A DNA stretch of 19,304 nt from Sulfurimonas sp. GTDB taxonomy: Bacteria > Campylobacterota > Campylobacteria > Campylobacterales > Sulfurimonadaceae. Positions 8,095 to 15,316 of the stretch are shown in pieces. The notes under the pieces were generated by a model that was given only the letters and a program-made list of their open reading frames with translations, was not told the origin of the DNA and did no database searches. The position numbers were made by a program, and so were the translations under genes. The DNA is taken from contig JALUKS010000204.1 of assembly GCA_027056465.1 (NCBI GenBank), positions 1 to 19,304 of the forward strand, in the 5' to 3' direction. How positions within the stretch are numbered: position 1 is the stretch's first letter; each line of letters starts with the position of its first letter.

Positions 8095-8100
8095 TATAAT
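8095..8100 (+). promoter_or_regulatory. Predicted -10 element for cheX-fliN-fliO
   Basis: A perfect TATAAT, 27 bases upstream of the cheX ATG, followed by AAGGG at about 8117-8121 as ribosome-binding site. There is no sigma-54 (GG-N10-GC) or obvious sigma-28 signature, so a vegetative promoter is the simplest reading for these early flagellar genes. Confidence 0.55.
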
Positions 8101-8127
8101 CTATCACAATTTACATAAGGGTTTTTA

Positions 8128-8556
8128 ATGTTTACAGCTATAGAAAAAGCAACTGAAAATTTTTGCATACACCAGATAGAAGAAGAATGTACTATAGATA
8201 CTACTATTACAGATAAGAGAACACTTATTGCTTACATTGACATAGATGCAGAGGATGGAACAAAACATAGAGTTTACATCGCTTCAGATATACCCTTTAT
8301 GCAACGAGTCTCTTACCTTTTTCTTGAAGAGAACGAGAGTAATGAAGAGACATTGATAGATATGACATTAGAGACAGCAAATCTCATTGTTGGGAGTGCT
8401 AAGGTTATTGCAGAGGAAGAGAACATTAATCCATTCACCATAGGAACACCAGTTTTTGAGAGAATTGGTAAATTTTCTTTTGAAGTAGATACTTCAAAAA
8501 CACTTAGAATAGATGATAGTACTATAAGCATAGCCATTAAGGAACTTCATGCCTAA
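8128..8556 (+). CDS. cheX: CheX-like chemotaxis phosphatase (CheC/CheX family)
   Basis: A 142-residue cytoplasmic protein of the CheX type, which removes phosphate from CheY-P and so ends the flagellar switching signal. The evidence is the single E-x-x-N catalytic motif in LETANLIVGSAK (E82, N85) on a helix, followed by the family-typical turn NPFTIGTPVFERIGKF. CheC proteins carry two such motifs; I see only one here, as in CheX. The length (about 140-155 in the family) fits. The start ATG has an AAGGG site and a TATAAT upstream. Its stop overlaps fliN by 8 bases, so the two are translationally linked. Placement beside the switch protein gene supports a role at the motor. The CheX call is from motif and context, not a full alignment. 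Confidence 0.8.
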   Translation: MFTAIEKATENFCIHQIEEECTIDTTITDKRTLIAYIDIDAEDGTKHRVYIASDIPFMQRVSYLFLEENESNEETLIDMTLETANLIVGSAKVIAEEENINPFTIGTPVFERIGKFSFEVDTSKTLRIDDSTISIAIKELHA

Positions 8557-8890
8557 ACCTTCAAAACAGTATGCTTTTACTAAGAAAAAAGTCTTTAACG
8601 AAGAAGAGGAACTTAGATGGATGGACTACTCAGGTATTTTAGATATGGAAGTAGAATTTATTGCAGACCTTGGAGAGACAGAGCTTACTGTACATGAGAT
8701 TCTTGGCTTAGAAAAAGGCTCTATCATTGATCTTAAAAAACCAGCAGGTGAATCTGTTGAATCTTATGTTAATGGACGTATTTTAGGAAAAGGTGAGGTT
8801 ATGGTCTATGAAAAAAATCTTGCTATTCGTATTAATGAAGTTCTGGACTCAAGTGCTGTACTTTATCACCTTTCAAAAGAGAGACTTTAA
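8549..8890 (+). CDS. fliN: Flagellar motor switch protein FliN
   Basis: FliN forms the lower part of the flagellar C-ring, binds CheY-P and helps dock export substrates. The 113-residue protein carries one SpoA/FliN domain at about 30-105: ILDMEVEFIADLGETELTV, then LGLEKGSIIDLKKPAGESV, then VNGRILGKGEVMVYEKNLAIRI, all classic for FliN. A charged N-terminal extension precedes it. The start overlaps the cheX stop, with AAGGA 5-6 bases upstream. The next gene starts directly after its TAA. No CheC-like domain is fused to it, so this is FliN and not the longer FliY. Confidence 0.95.
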   Translation: MPKPSKQYAFTKKKVFNEEEELRWMDYSGILDMEVEFIADLGETELTVHEILGLEKGSIIDLKKPAGESVESYVNGRILGKGEVMVYEKNLAIRINEVLDSSAVLYHLSKERL

Positions 8891-9811
8891 ATGAAATACC
8901 TTTTACTCTTACTTCTTCCCCTTGCTCTATTTGCTTCCAAGATTTTAAGCTACAATATCTATGAACGTAGTGACCATGCAGATGTTATGATTACTTTTGA
9001 TACACCTTATTCTGGAATAATTAAACAGAGTAAAAGTAAAAACAAAATTATCATAAAACTAGAAAATGCAAGTATAGAATCTACTAAAATTAAAAAAGTA
9101 AACTCTGATTACCTTCACTCACTTACTATCACACCTTTAAAAAACCAAACAGATATAACAGCATATACAGCTTCAAATGTTAAATTTATAGCGTCTAAAA
9201 CATCTGATGCTTATGGACTGAGACTACGTTTTGTACCTACACCAATTGCAAACACTTCTACAGTAAAAGAGAGAAATTCTTTTGCAGCTGACCTCTCTGC
9301 ACTACCTACAAAGCAAGGTGGTGAAATGACTAAAAGTTATTATATTGTCGTTACTATTTTAATTATAGGTATTTTGATACTTCTGTTTATCAAGAAAAAA
9401 ATCACAAAGAATCCTGAAACAAAAGGTAAATCATCTTGGCTTTTTAATGCAACACAGGATCAAACACATAAAAAAGAACTACCAACAAGCGAAGCATCAA
9501 ATGATATAATTTCTATAAGATTTCAAAAGGCTATAGATACAACAAATAGTGTTGTAATGCTAGATTTTGGTAATGAAAGTTATTTAGTACTTATGGGAAA
9601 TAGTAATATTTTACTAGAGAAGTTTAAAGAGAATAAACCTCATACACAGCGAGAGTTTGACTCTATACTTCAAGAGAAAAATCAACAACTAGAGGAGTTC
9701 ATAGAATCTCCAAAAGAACAGTTATTTAACAAATCCACTTCATCACATCAAGAGCCATTACAGGCCTATAAGGAAAGAGCAGCTACCCTCATCTATGCAG
9801 ATGAAGATTAA
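8891..9811 (+). CDS. fliO: Flagellar export apparatus protein FliO (long, periplasmic-domain form)
   Basis: A 306-residue protein with a signal-like N terminus (MKYLLLLLLPLALFAS), a periplasmic beta-rich domain of AMIN-like character (about 20-120), one membrane helix (YYIVVTILIIGILILLFI, about 150-168) and a cytoplasmic tail. The tail segment VVMLDFGNESYLVLMGNSN (about 217-235) matches the FliO pattern. FliO helps assemble the FliP ring of the flagellar type III secretion gate. As I recall, the gene next to fliN in Helicobacter and Campylobacter was identified as FliO and likewise has an enlarged periplasmic part. It starts directly after the fliN stop, with a weak AGAGAG site. Its TAA overlaps the stop of the convergent gene at 9808. 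Sequence conservation of FliO is low, so this rests on topology and position. Confidence 0.75.
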   Translation: MKYLLLLLLPLALFASKILSYNIYERSDHADVMITFDTPYSGIIKQSKSKNKIIIKLENASIESTKIKKVNSDYLHSLTITPLKNQTDITAYTASNVKFIASKTSDAYGLRLRFVPTPIANTSTVKERNSFAADLSALPTKQGGEMTKSYYIVVTILIIGILILLFIKKKITKNPETKGKSSWLFNATQDQTHKKELPTSEASNDIISIRFQKAIDTTNSVVMLDFGNESYLVLMGNSNILLEKFKENKPHTQREFDSILQEKNQQLEEFIESPKEQLFNKSTSSHQEPLQAYKERAATLIYADED

Positions 9812-10950
9812 GCTTTCTGTTGCCCTTGCAAGAAACGATCTTTAAGTAACTTTTTTATCACCTTAATATGTTGTATAGTTAGCTCATAAGAGTTATCCAT
9901 CTGTTTGTTTGAGTGAAAAACTTCTGTTACAGTAATGCCATAAGGATCTTTCTTCTCTTTTGTAATCCTACCCTCTTCAGCAGTATAAAGATAGAGGTTC
10001 TTTCTCCCAGTCTGAATATAATAAGTGAGTATAATTTCATCAGAGTGTTTCTTCTCTAGTGCAACTATAACTCTTTGATCTTCTTTATACTCATCAGTGA
10101 GATTAAGAAGGTTCTTCGCGTTTTCTATAGAGAGATACCCAATATAAAACTTGTTATAAAGGTCATGGTAACGCTGTACTTTAAATGTCATAAGAAAGTT
10201 CATATCTATAATATGCTTTTTATGACTTCGTATAGTTTTCGTAATCCACGACATAGTATTATAGTATCTAAATGGATGTAGTTTCAGCTCATGAGCCTCT
10301 ATCATACATCCACCCTTGATTTTCTCTTTAGGAAGTAGTTTACGTCTGCGTTTCGATACAATATACTCCAAAACATCAGTAGCTGAGAACTCTTTAGTAA
10401 ACCATACTTTACAGTAATCAGGGAACTGTTTTGTTCCAGTTGCACCATCATTTAAGATAATAAGAGCTTTGACATCATAGTTTGGAAAAATAATATCTAA
10501 AAGCGCTTTTTTCTTACGTAAACGCTTACGAAGTTTGAGAACATTTTTGACTAAGGTCATCTCTACAAAATAGAGCTCATTATTTTTTGTCACAAACATG
10601 GCATCAAATTCACTAATCTCGCGAGACTTCGTACGGTAAACTATCTGCTCTTTTTCACTAATAGAGAGAGTATTTGCATAAGCTTTATGCTTATTTTGAT
10701 GGAAACCTTTGAGCACAAACTTAGCAATATTGTCATTTTTTTGTGCATAACGCAGAAGCTTTTCATAGACAAAGTTTTCAAAAGCTTCTCCCTCAAAAGA
10801 GCGAAAAGAGCTCATATATGCTGGGTCGTCAACAGCAAGTCCCTTGTCAATGAGAGAAAGAAGGTGTTTTGTATTATAATCATAATGGAAAAGATTATCT
10901 GCTATGTCTATATTGTCTAAATCTTTAATGCTTTTACTGATTTCAAACAT
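9808..10950 (-). CDS. Conserved hypothetical protein with PD-(D/E)XK-like core
   Basis: I do not recognise a named family for this 380-residue soluble protein. Its middle contains GEAFENFV (E55/E58), then EISEFDAMFV (D116), a short turn, ELYFVEMT (E130, T132), then a strongly basic helix KLRKRLRKKKALL, and a hydrophobic strand VKALIIL. Acid-helix, D, beta, E-x-x, basic helix is the layout of restriction-endonuclease-like folds such as DUF1887/Card1-type nucleases, but the usual lysine of E-x-K is a threonine, so activity is uncertain. The C-terminal 200 residues show no motif I can name. It is the last gene of the accD operon; its ATG directly follows the dusB TAG, with GGGAG about 10 bases upstream. 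Its stop shares the bases TTAA with the convergent fliO stop. The gene is secure; the function is unknown. Confidence 0.8.
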   Translation of the reverse strand: MFEISKSIKDLDNIDIADNLFHYDYNTKHLLSLIDKGLAVDDPAYMSSFRSFEGEAFENFVYEKLLRYAQKNDNIAKFVLKGFHQNKHKAYANTLSISEKEQIVYRTKSREISEFDAMFVTKNNELYFVEMTLVKNVLKLRKRLRKKKALLDIIFPNYDVKALIILNDGATGTKQFPDYCKVWFTKEFSATDVLEYIVSKRRRKLLPKEKIKGGCMIEAHELKLHPFRYYNTMSWITKTIRSHKKHIIDMNFLMTFKVQRYHDLYNKFYIGYLSIENAKNLLNLTDEYKEDQRVIVALEKKHSDEIILTYYIQTGRKNLYLYTAEEGRITKEKKDPYGITVTEVFHSNKQMDNSYELTIQHIKVIKKLLKDRFLQGQQKA

Positions 10951-11901
10951 CTAAGCAAACTCCCCATTTCTAAAAAAATCATCTAATACATCTCTATACT
11001 CACTTATATCACTAATAGTGTTTACTTGGTTTCTCAAAGTAGATGCACCACGATAGCCTTTAGAGTATGTATGAGTATGTTTTCTAAACATTGGCACTCC
11101 ATGTGCACCATAAAACTCTATCATTTTATCAAAATGTTCCATGATAATTTCATGTTTAAGTGCAAAATCTATATGCTCTTGACCTGAACGCAACTGATGA
11201 AATATCCATGGCGCACCGACTGCTCCACGACCTATCATCACACCATCTGCACCAGTATGTTCTAACACCCATTTAGCCTTTGCAAACGAATCTATATCCC
11301 CATTTGCAATGACTGGTATATTTACAGCTTCTTTCATCTCTTTTATAGCATCATAATCAACGGGTGCTTTAAACTTGCCAACACGAGTACGCCCATGAAC
11401 TGCTAAAAAGTCAGCGCCACTATCTTCTACTAACTTTGCTATATCTATATGGTTTTTCTTCTCAAAACCTAAACGTACTTTGACACTTGTCATACTTTTG
11501 TTAGAGGTCTCTTTGATTGTTTTTATGATATCGCCCATAAGAGGAAGATTAAGCAGAAGCGAGCTTCCACTTCCATGTCCTACAACTTTTGGAACAGGAC
11601 AGCCACAATTGAGGTCGATAATATCTATTCCTTCTTTTTCATTAAGCACTTCCACTGCACGTTTTGCCATATCGACTTGGGATGCTGAAATCTGTACAGA
11701 ATATGGGTCTTCTAAAGGGGATTTTTCTAACATATGGAGTGTTTTTTCTGAGCCATAAGCAAGAGCATTTGAGCTAAGCATTTCACTAACAGTAAGATCA
11801 GCTCCAAACTTCTTGACTACACTACGAAAAGGAAGGTCTGTAAACCCAGCAAGAGGTGCTAGGATATAAAGAGGATTATCGAAAGAGAGTTTCTTTTGCA
11901 T
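10951..11901 (-). CDS. dusB: tRNA-dihydrouridine synthase (DusB-type)
   Basis: An FMN-dependent TIM-barrel enzyme that uses NADPH to reduce uridines in the tRNA D-loop. Family landmarks in the 316 residues: LAPLAGFTDLPFR (14-26), NCGCPVPKV with the catalytic cysteine C101, SVKVRLGF (139-146), HGRTR (169-173), ANGDI (199-203) and IGRGAVGAPW (223-232, phosphate binding). Length is normal for the family. DusB-type is chosen over DusA/C from the NCGCPVPKVV motif and general look; the exact tRNA position modified is not deducible here. It lies 3 bp after the membrane protein gene and abuts the next gene, so it is mid-operon. The ribosome-binding site is weak. Confidence 0.93.
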   Translation of the reverse strand: MQKKLSFDNPLYILAPLAGFTDLPFRSVVKKFGADLTVSEMLSSNALAYGSEKTLHMLEKSPLEDPYSVQISASQVDMAKRAVEVLNEKEGIDIIDLNCGCPVPKVVGHGSGSSLLLNLPLMGDIIKTIKETSNKSMTSVKVRLGFEKKNHIDIAKLVEDSGADFLAVHGRTRVGKFKAPVDYDAIKEMKEAVNIPVIANGDIDSFAKAKWVLEHTGADGVMIGRGAVGAPWIFHQLRSGQEHIDFALKHEIIMEHFDKMIEFYGAHGVPMFRKHTHTYSKGYRGASTLRNQVNTISDISEYRDVLDDFFRNGEFA

Positions 11902-11904
11902 AAA

Positions 11905-12924
11905 CTATACAAACAACTCTATACTAAAGTTTTTGTTACACTCTTTAAGAGCACGGTAAGCTTTGAAATTTTGATACTCACTTTCATGTGCATTGTCTAG
12001 TATCTCATCTACTGGATTTAACATTTCTAAATCAAAGAGAGTATAAAGGTAAGCATCAATCGCATCTTCATTCTCATCACTCAACATCTCAAAAAGACGA
12101 ATACGTTGCTCAGGAATCATACCACCTTTTGCAACAACACGAGAAAGATTAATAAACTCTTTTTTACTGAATTCTAATGCTTTTACAAGTACAAGTAACT
12201 CTTCTGTGTTCATATCAAGTGTATATTCATCTGCATTAACACGTGCTATAATAGAGTAAAGAGACTCTTTTGTAAGAAGAGTTTTGTACTTTTCAATATT
12301 TGAATAAGCTGTAGTCTTTACATAGTCAACAAATGCTTCTTCACGTAAAACATCTGCATACTTAGTTTCATTTGCAAGAATTGTTTCAGCAGTAAGTTCA
12401 CCTTTTTTGTACTTATTTCTCTTATTCTGAAGCACAAGCTCATTTTCATTACGAAGATTAAAAGGTTTAAGGTCTACTATTTCCCCTGCTTTTACACTCT
12501 CAATCATTTTAAGGACACCATCAATTTTTTCATTTCCAGTCAGTTCAGTTGTATTTCCGATTGGGAAAAGTATACTATTCTCAAGTAGAGTACCTAAGAG
12601 TGTATATCTATCTGTTTTGAAAGTATGACTTCTGTTTTTTTTACCAAGATATGTTTCTACAATTGCATCAATGATTTTCTCGAAGTCTTTTTCATATTTG
12701 CGAAGTTTCATTGAACCTAGTAACGAATAAAACGACATGTGTAAAACACTAGCTACATACAGTATAGCAACAGGTACAACAACCCATATAGCGATAGAAA
12801 GTGCTGGTAGCGGAATACCAAAAAAGTCAAGTGTTATTTTATCTTGTGTTACATATGAAAAAACATATGCTCCTAATAATCCCATTAAAATGAGTGCGGC
12901 TATCGTATATCTTTTGATGTACAT
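11905..12924 (-). CDS. Conserved two-TM membrane protein with LapA-like N terminus
   Basis: A 339-residue protein of unknown function. Two hydrophobic segments (about 6-24 and 41-63) flank a short loop containing TLDFFGIPLPA. That pattern (helix, beta stretch ending in FFG-IP-P, helix, then basic residues LRKYEK) resembles the LapA/DUF1049 domain. The remaining ~270 residues are cytoplasmic by the positive-inside rule and largely helical, with no catalytic motif I recognise. The gene sits between dksA and dusB, as I remember for a membrane protein in C. jejuni (Cj0124c region). AAGGA lies about 7-9 bases before the ATG and overlaps the dksA stop. The gene is secure; the LapA-like reading is a suggestion only. 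Confidence 0.75.
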   Translation of the reverse strand: MYIKRYTIAALILMGLLGAYVFSYVTQDKITLDFFGIPLPALSIAIWVVVPVAILYVASVLHMSFYSLLGSMKLRKYEKDFEKIIDAIVETYLGKKNRSHTFKTDRYTLLGTLLENSILFPIGNTTELTGNEKIDGVLKMIESVKAGEIVDLKPFNLRNENELVLQNKRNKYKKGELTAETILANETKYADVLREEAFVDYVKTTAYSNIEKYKTLLTKESLYSIIARVNADEYTLDMNTEELLVLVKALEFSKKEFINLSRVVAKGGMIPEQRIRLFEMLSDENEDAIDAYLYTLFDLEMLNPVDEILDNAHESEYQNFKAYRALKECNKNFSIELFV

Positions 12925-12934
12925 ATATCTATCC

Positions 12935-13285
12935 TTATTTAGATTTTTCTATTATTTCTCTACAATCGATGCAGTAAATGGCATGGGGTTTTACTTTTAA
13001 ACGCTGAAAACCAATAAGATCTTCACACATTTCACAAACTCCATAATTACCATCTGCTATTTTACCCAAAGTAACTTCAATTTCATCTAATTCTTGCATT
13101 TGTTGCATAACAATTGCACTCTCTACCATAGAATTATTATTTACTGAGGCATGATCACCCTCATCTTTTAACTCTATGGAGTTTAAGCTGTTTAGCTCAC
13201 TATTTCCACTATCAATATTTTTATTGATTTGCTCTCTACGACTCTCTAAGATCTCTTTAAAATAATTCAATTCACTTGTTTGCAC
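12935..13285 (-). CDS. dksA: DksA/TraR family RNA polymerase-binding zinc protein
   Basis: A 116-residue DksA-type factor that enters the RNA polymerase secondary channel and, with ppGpp, adjusts transcription of translation and amino-acid genes. It has an N-terminal coiled coil (about 1-75), the tip motif DEGDHAS (D41, D44, A46), which matches the D-x-x-D-x-A of true DksA, and a C-terminal four-cysteine zinc finger (C84, C87, C105, C108). It is shorter than E. coli DksA (151). The start is GTG (13285-13283), preceded by AAGGA about 8-9 bases upstream. It lies 14 bp after rlmH in the same operon. The acidic tip makes real DksA activity likely, rather than a TraR-like relic. Confidence 0.92.
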   Translation of the reverse strand: MQTSELNYFKEILESRREQINKNIDSGNSELNSLNSIELKDEGDHASVNNNSMVESAIVMQQMQELDEIEVTLGKIADGNYGVCEMCEDLIGFQRLKVKPHAIYCIDCREIIEKSK

Positions 13286-13299
13286 GAATATAATCCTTT

Positions 13300-13758
13300 T
13301 TATTTATGATATGGATGATTTGTTAATATAGAAAAACCTCTATAAATCTGTTCTAACAAAACAACTTTTGCTATTTTATGACTCATAGTGATTTTTCCTA
13401 AACTGATAACAGCATCACTTTTCTTTAAAAAGTCCTGCTCGAAGCCATATGCACCACCGATGAAAAATTTAACAGACATTTTACCATCTAAAAGCTTACT
13501 AAACTCAAAACTATCGACAATCTTTCCATCTGGATGCAAAACTATACTATAACAAGAGCTAATATGTGGTTCAAGAACCTTACTATAAGCCCTCTGAGCT
13601 GCATCAGATGAGATAGTGTGTGCTTTTGTTACATCCTTGTTAAAAATTTCTGTATCAGTCACTTTTGCGAAGCGACTTATCATTTTTGTCAACTCTTTAT
13701 TAAGAGGGTCATATAAACTCTTCTCTTTTTTAGCGATACTTACTATCTCTACATTCAT
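13300..13758 (-). CDS. rlmH: 23S rRNA (pseudouridine1915-N3)-methyltransferase RlmH
   Basis: RlmH methylates pseudouridine 1915 in helix 69 of 23S rRNA using SAM. The 152-residue protein has the SPOUT knot signature: FFIGGAYGF (98-106) and the C-terminal run ISLGKITMSH ... LLEQIYRGFSIL ... HPYHK (about 118-152), with the invariant EQIYR and YHK. Length is typical (about 155). Its ATG overlaps the stop of the upstream thiE-like gene by the ATGA form, indicating coupled translation. Confidence 0.95.
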   Translation of the reverse strand: MNVEIVSIAKKEKSLYDPLNKELTKMISRFAKVTDTEIFNKDVTKAHTISSDAAQRAYSKVLEPHISSCYSIVLHPDGKIVDSFEFSKLLDGKMSVKFFIGGAYGFEQDFLKKSDAVISLGKITMSHKIAKVVLLEQIYRGFSILTNHPYHK

Positions 13759-14318
13759 ACTAAAAGCCCACTTCCTATGACATTATAAGTAACATTTTCA
13801 AACTCATCTTCAAGTTTGACACCACCAATAGCTACTACTAAATGCTCTGATTTTTCAGCAATAAAATCCAACTCTTTACCAAGAGTAGTAAGTATATCTT
13901 TTTTTGTACTTGTATTTCTAAATGCACCTAGACCTATATAATTTACATCTAAACTATTAGCTTCAAGGACTTCTTCTTCATTGTGAGTTGAGATACCAAG
14001 TATTTTATCTTCTGTAACAACACTCCTTAAAATTTTTACTGCTTTGTGAATATCTTCATCAATCAACATAAGATCTTCTTGACCTACATGAACACCATCA
14101 CAATATTCAATGAGTTCATAAGCATCATTTACAATGAGAAAACCATCATACATATTTCTTATCTTTATAAGTTGTTTTTTGATGTATGAAGTATCTGCAT
14201 TTTTGTTGCGATACTGAATAATCTCAGCATTATTTTTTTTTGCTATCTCTATATACTCTTGGAGGGTCACCCCCTTAGAGTCAAGCATATCTTGATCACA
14301 GAGGGCATAGAGTTTCAT
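13755..14318 (-). CDS. thiE: Short thiamine-phosphate synthase-like (ThiE/TenI) protein
   Basis: A 187-residue TIM-barrel protein of the ThiE/TenI family. ThiE joins HMP-pyrophosphate and thiazole phosphate into thiamine phosphate. Active-site motifs kept: IQYRNK (34-39, pyrophosphate contact), VNDAYE (63-68), DGVHVGQEDL (74-83), GISTHN (108-113), GLGAFRNTSTKKD (129-141) and AIGGV (163-167), ending in VIGSGLLV. It is about 20-30 residues shorter than usual ThiE and lacks the last helix. FRNTSTK differs from the common FPTxTK. It could be a working ThiE or a TenI-like paralogue; a second copy elsewhere in the genome would favour the latter. It sits between accD (4-bp gap) and rlmH (4-bp overlap). 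The family is secure, the exact role less so. Confidence 0.78.
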   Translation of the reverse strand: MKLYALCDQDMLDSKGVTLQEYIEIAKKNNAEIIQYRNKNADTSYIKKQLIKIRNMYDGFLIVNDAYELIEYCDGVHVGQEDLMLIDEDIHKAVKILRSVVTEDKILGISTHNEEEVLEANSLDVNYIGLGAFRNTSTKKDILTTLGKELDFIAEKSEHLVVAIGGVKLEDEFENVTYNVIGSGLLV

Positions 14319-14322
14319 CTGC

Positions 14323-15171
14323 TTAAGCTACTTCTCTTTTTAAAAGTGTCAAGAGATCAGCAAGTGTCTTCTTAAGATCATTACGATTTACAATCATATC
14401 AATTGCACCTTTTTCAAGTAAAAACTCAGCACGTTGAAATCCATCAGGCAGAGCAGAACCAATAGTCTGTTCAATAACACGCTGCCCAGCAAACCCAACA
14501 AGAGCACCTGGTTCAGCGATAATAATGTCACCAAGAGTAGCAAATGAAGCTGAAGTACCACCCATGGTTGGGTCAGTAACTACTGAAATATATGGTAAAT
14601 TTTGCTTTGCAAGTTTCGCTAATGCTGCTGAAGTCTTACTCATTTGTAAAAGAGAAAAAGTAGATTCTTGCATTCTCGCTCCACCTGAAGCTGAGAGGAT
14701 AATAAGACCTTCTATATTTTCAATGGCACGAGTAACTGCACGAACTATCTTTTCACCTTCAACAGAACCTAAACTTCCACCCATAAATGCAAAGTCAAAG
14801 ATAACGACTTGAGCACTAACTCCATTCATTTGACAGCTTCCTGCAACAACAGATGATTTTCGACCTGTTTTTTTAAAAGCCTCTTCTATTCTCTGTTTAT
14901 AAGATTTTTTGTCTACAAAGTTAATAGGGTCAACTGGTTCAAGTGAAGAATCATGTTCTACAAATGTTCCCTCATCAGCAAGAAGTTTTATACGTTCTTT
15001 CACACCAATACGAATATGATAGCCACATTTAGGGCATACATAATTTTGGTTTTCAACTTCTTTGTAATACATAGTAGAGTGACAGGATTTACACTTAATC
15101 CAGTGAGATGATGCCTCTTCTACAGCAGGTTTATTAGCAAAAGTTTTATTAAATAGGTCAAGTAGGTTCAC
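14323..15171 (-). CDS. accD: Acetyl-CoA carboxylase, carboxyltransferase beta subunit
   Basis: AccD pairs with AccA to transfer the carboxyl group from biotin to acetyl-CoA, giving malonyl-CoA for fatty-acid synthesis. The 282-residue protein has the N-terminal four-cysteine zinc ribbon (C27, C30, C46, C49). The crotonase-like core carries DFAFMGGSLGSVEGEK (126-141) and SASGGARMQES (160-170), then the later FAGQRVIEQT region. Length is normal. The start is GTG (15171-15169), with AAGGA 6-7 bases upstream; no ATG fits better. It is the first gene of the operon that runs to 9808. Confidence 0.97.
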   Translation of the reverse strand: MNLLDLFNKTFANKPAVEEASSHWIKCKSCHSTMYYKEVENQNYVCPKCGYHIRIGVKERIKLLADEGTFVEHDSSLEPVDPINFVDKKSYKQRIEEAFKKTGRKSSVVAGSCQMNGVSAQVVIFDFAFMGGSLGSVEGEKIVRAVTRAIENIEGLIILSASGGARMQESTFSLLQMSKTSAALAKLAKQNLPYISVVTDPTMGGTSASFATLGDIIIAEPGALVGFAGQRVIEQTIGSALPDGFQRAEFLLEKGAIDMIVNRNDLKKTLADLLTLLKREVA

Positions 15172-15200
15172 AAAAAATCCTTAAATTATAAATAGCATTT

Positions 15201-15206
15201 ATTATA
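15201..15206 (-). promoter_or_regulatory. Predicted -10 promoter of accD operon
   Basis: A perfect TATAAT on the minus strand, 29 bases upstream of the accD GTG. No good -35 is visible (TTTTAT at the 17-bp position). An imperfect 26-bp palindrome (15194-15219, about 9 of 13 pairs matching) covers this element and could bind a regulator. Confidence 0.6.
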
Positions 15207-15275
15207 GCTAATTTATGCTTAGAATAAAAAGTTTTTTTGGAAAATTGTTATATTTATTGAAGAGAAAGAAGATTA

Positions 15276-15291
15276 CACCTCAGGAGAGGTG
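15276..15291 (-). terminator. Terminator-like hairpin after gltD
   Basis: CACCTC-AGGA-GAGGTG on the plus strand is a perfect 6-bp GC-rich stem with a 4-base loop, 26 bases past the gltD stop. Downstream on the minus strand is a U-rich but interrupted run (UAAUCUUCUUUCUC). It would separate the gltBD transcript from the accD promoter. The broken U-tract makes it a moderate terminator at best. Confidence 0.55.
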
Positions 15292-15316
15292 GAACTTGTA
15301 AGCATAATTTGTAGTT

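Noticed and set aside
8034..8168. N-terminal extension of the TauE/SafE frame by 45 codons up to 8168
   Set aside because: It would overlap cheX and both divergent -10 elements, the added residues are not membrane-like, and the ATG at 8033 has an AGGA site directly before the family motif.
15172..15316. Small RNA gene (SRP RNA, 6S) in the largest gap
   Set aside because: Only a short hairpin with a T-rich flank and an accD -10 are seen; no conserved RNA core such as the SRP GGAA tetraloop domain.
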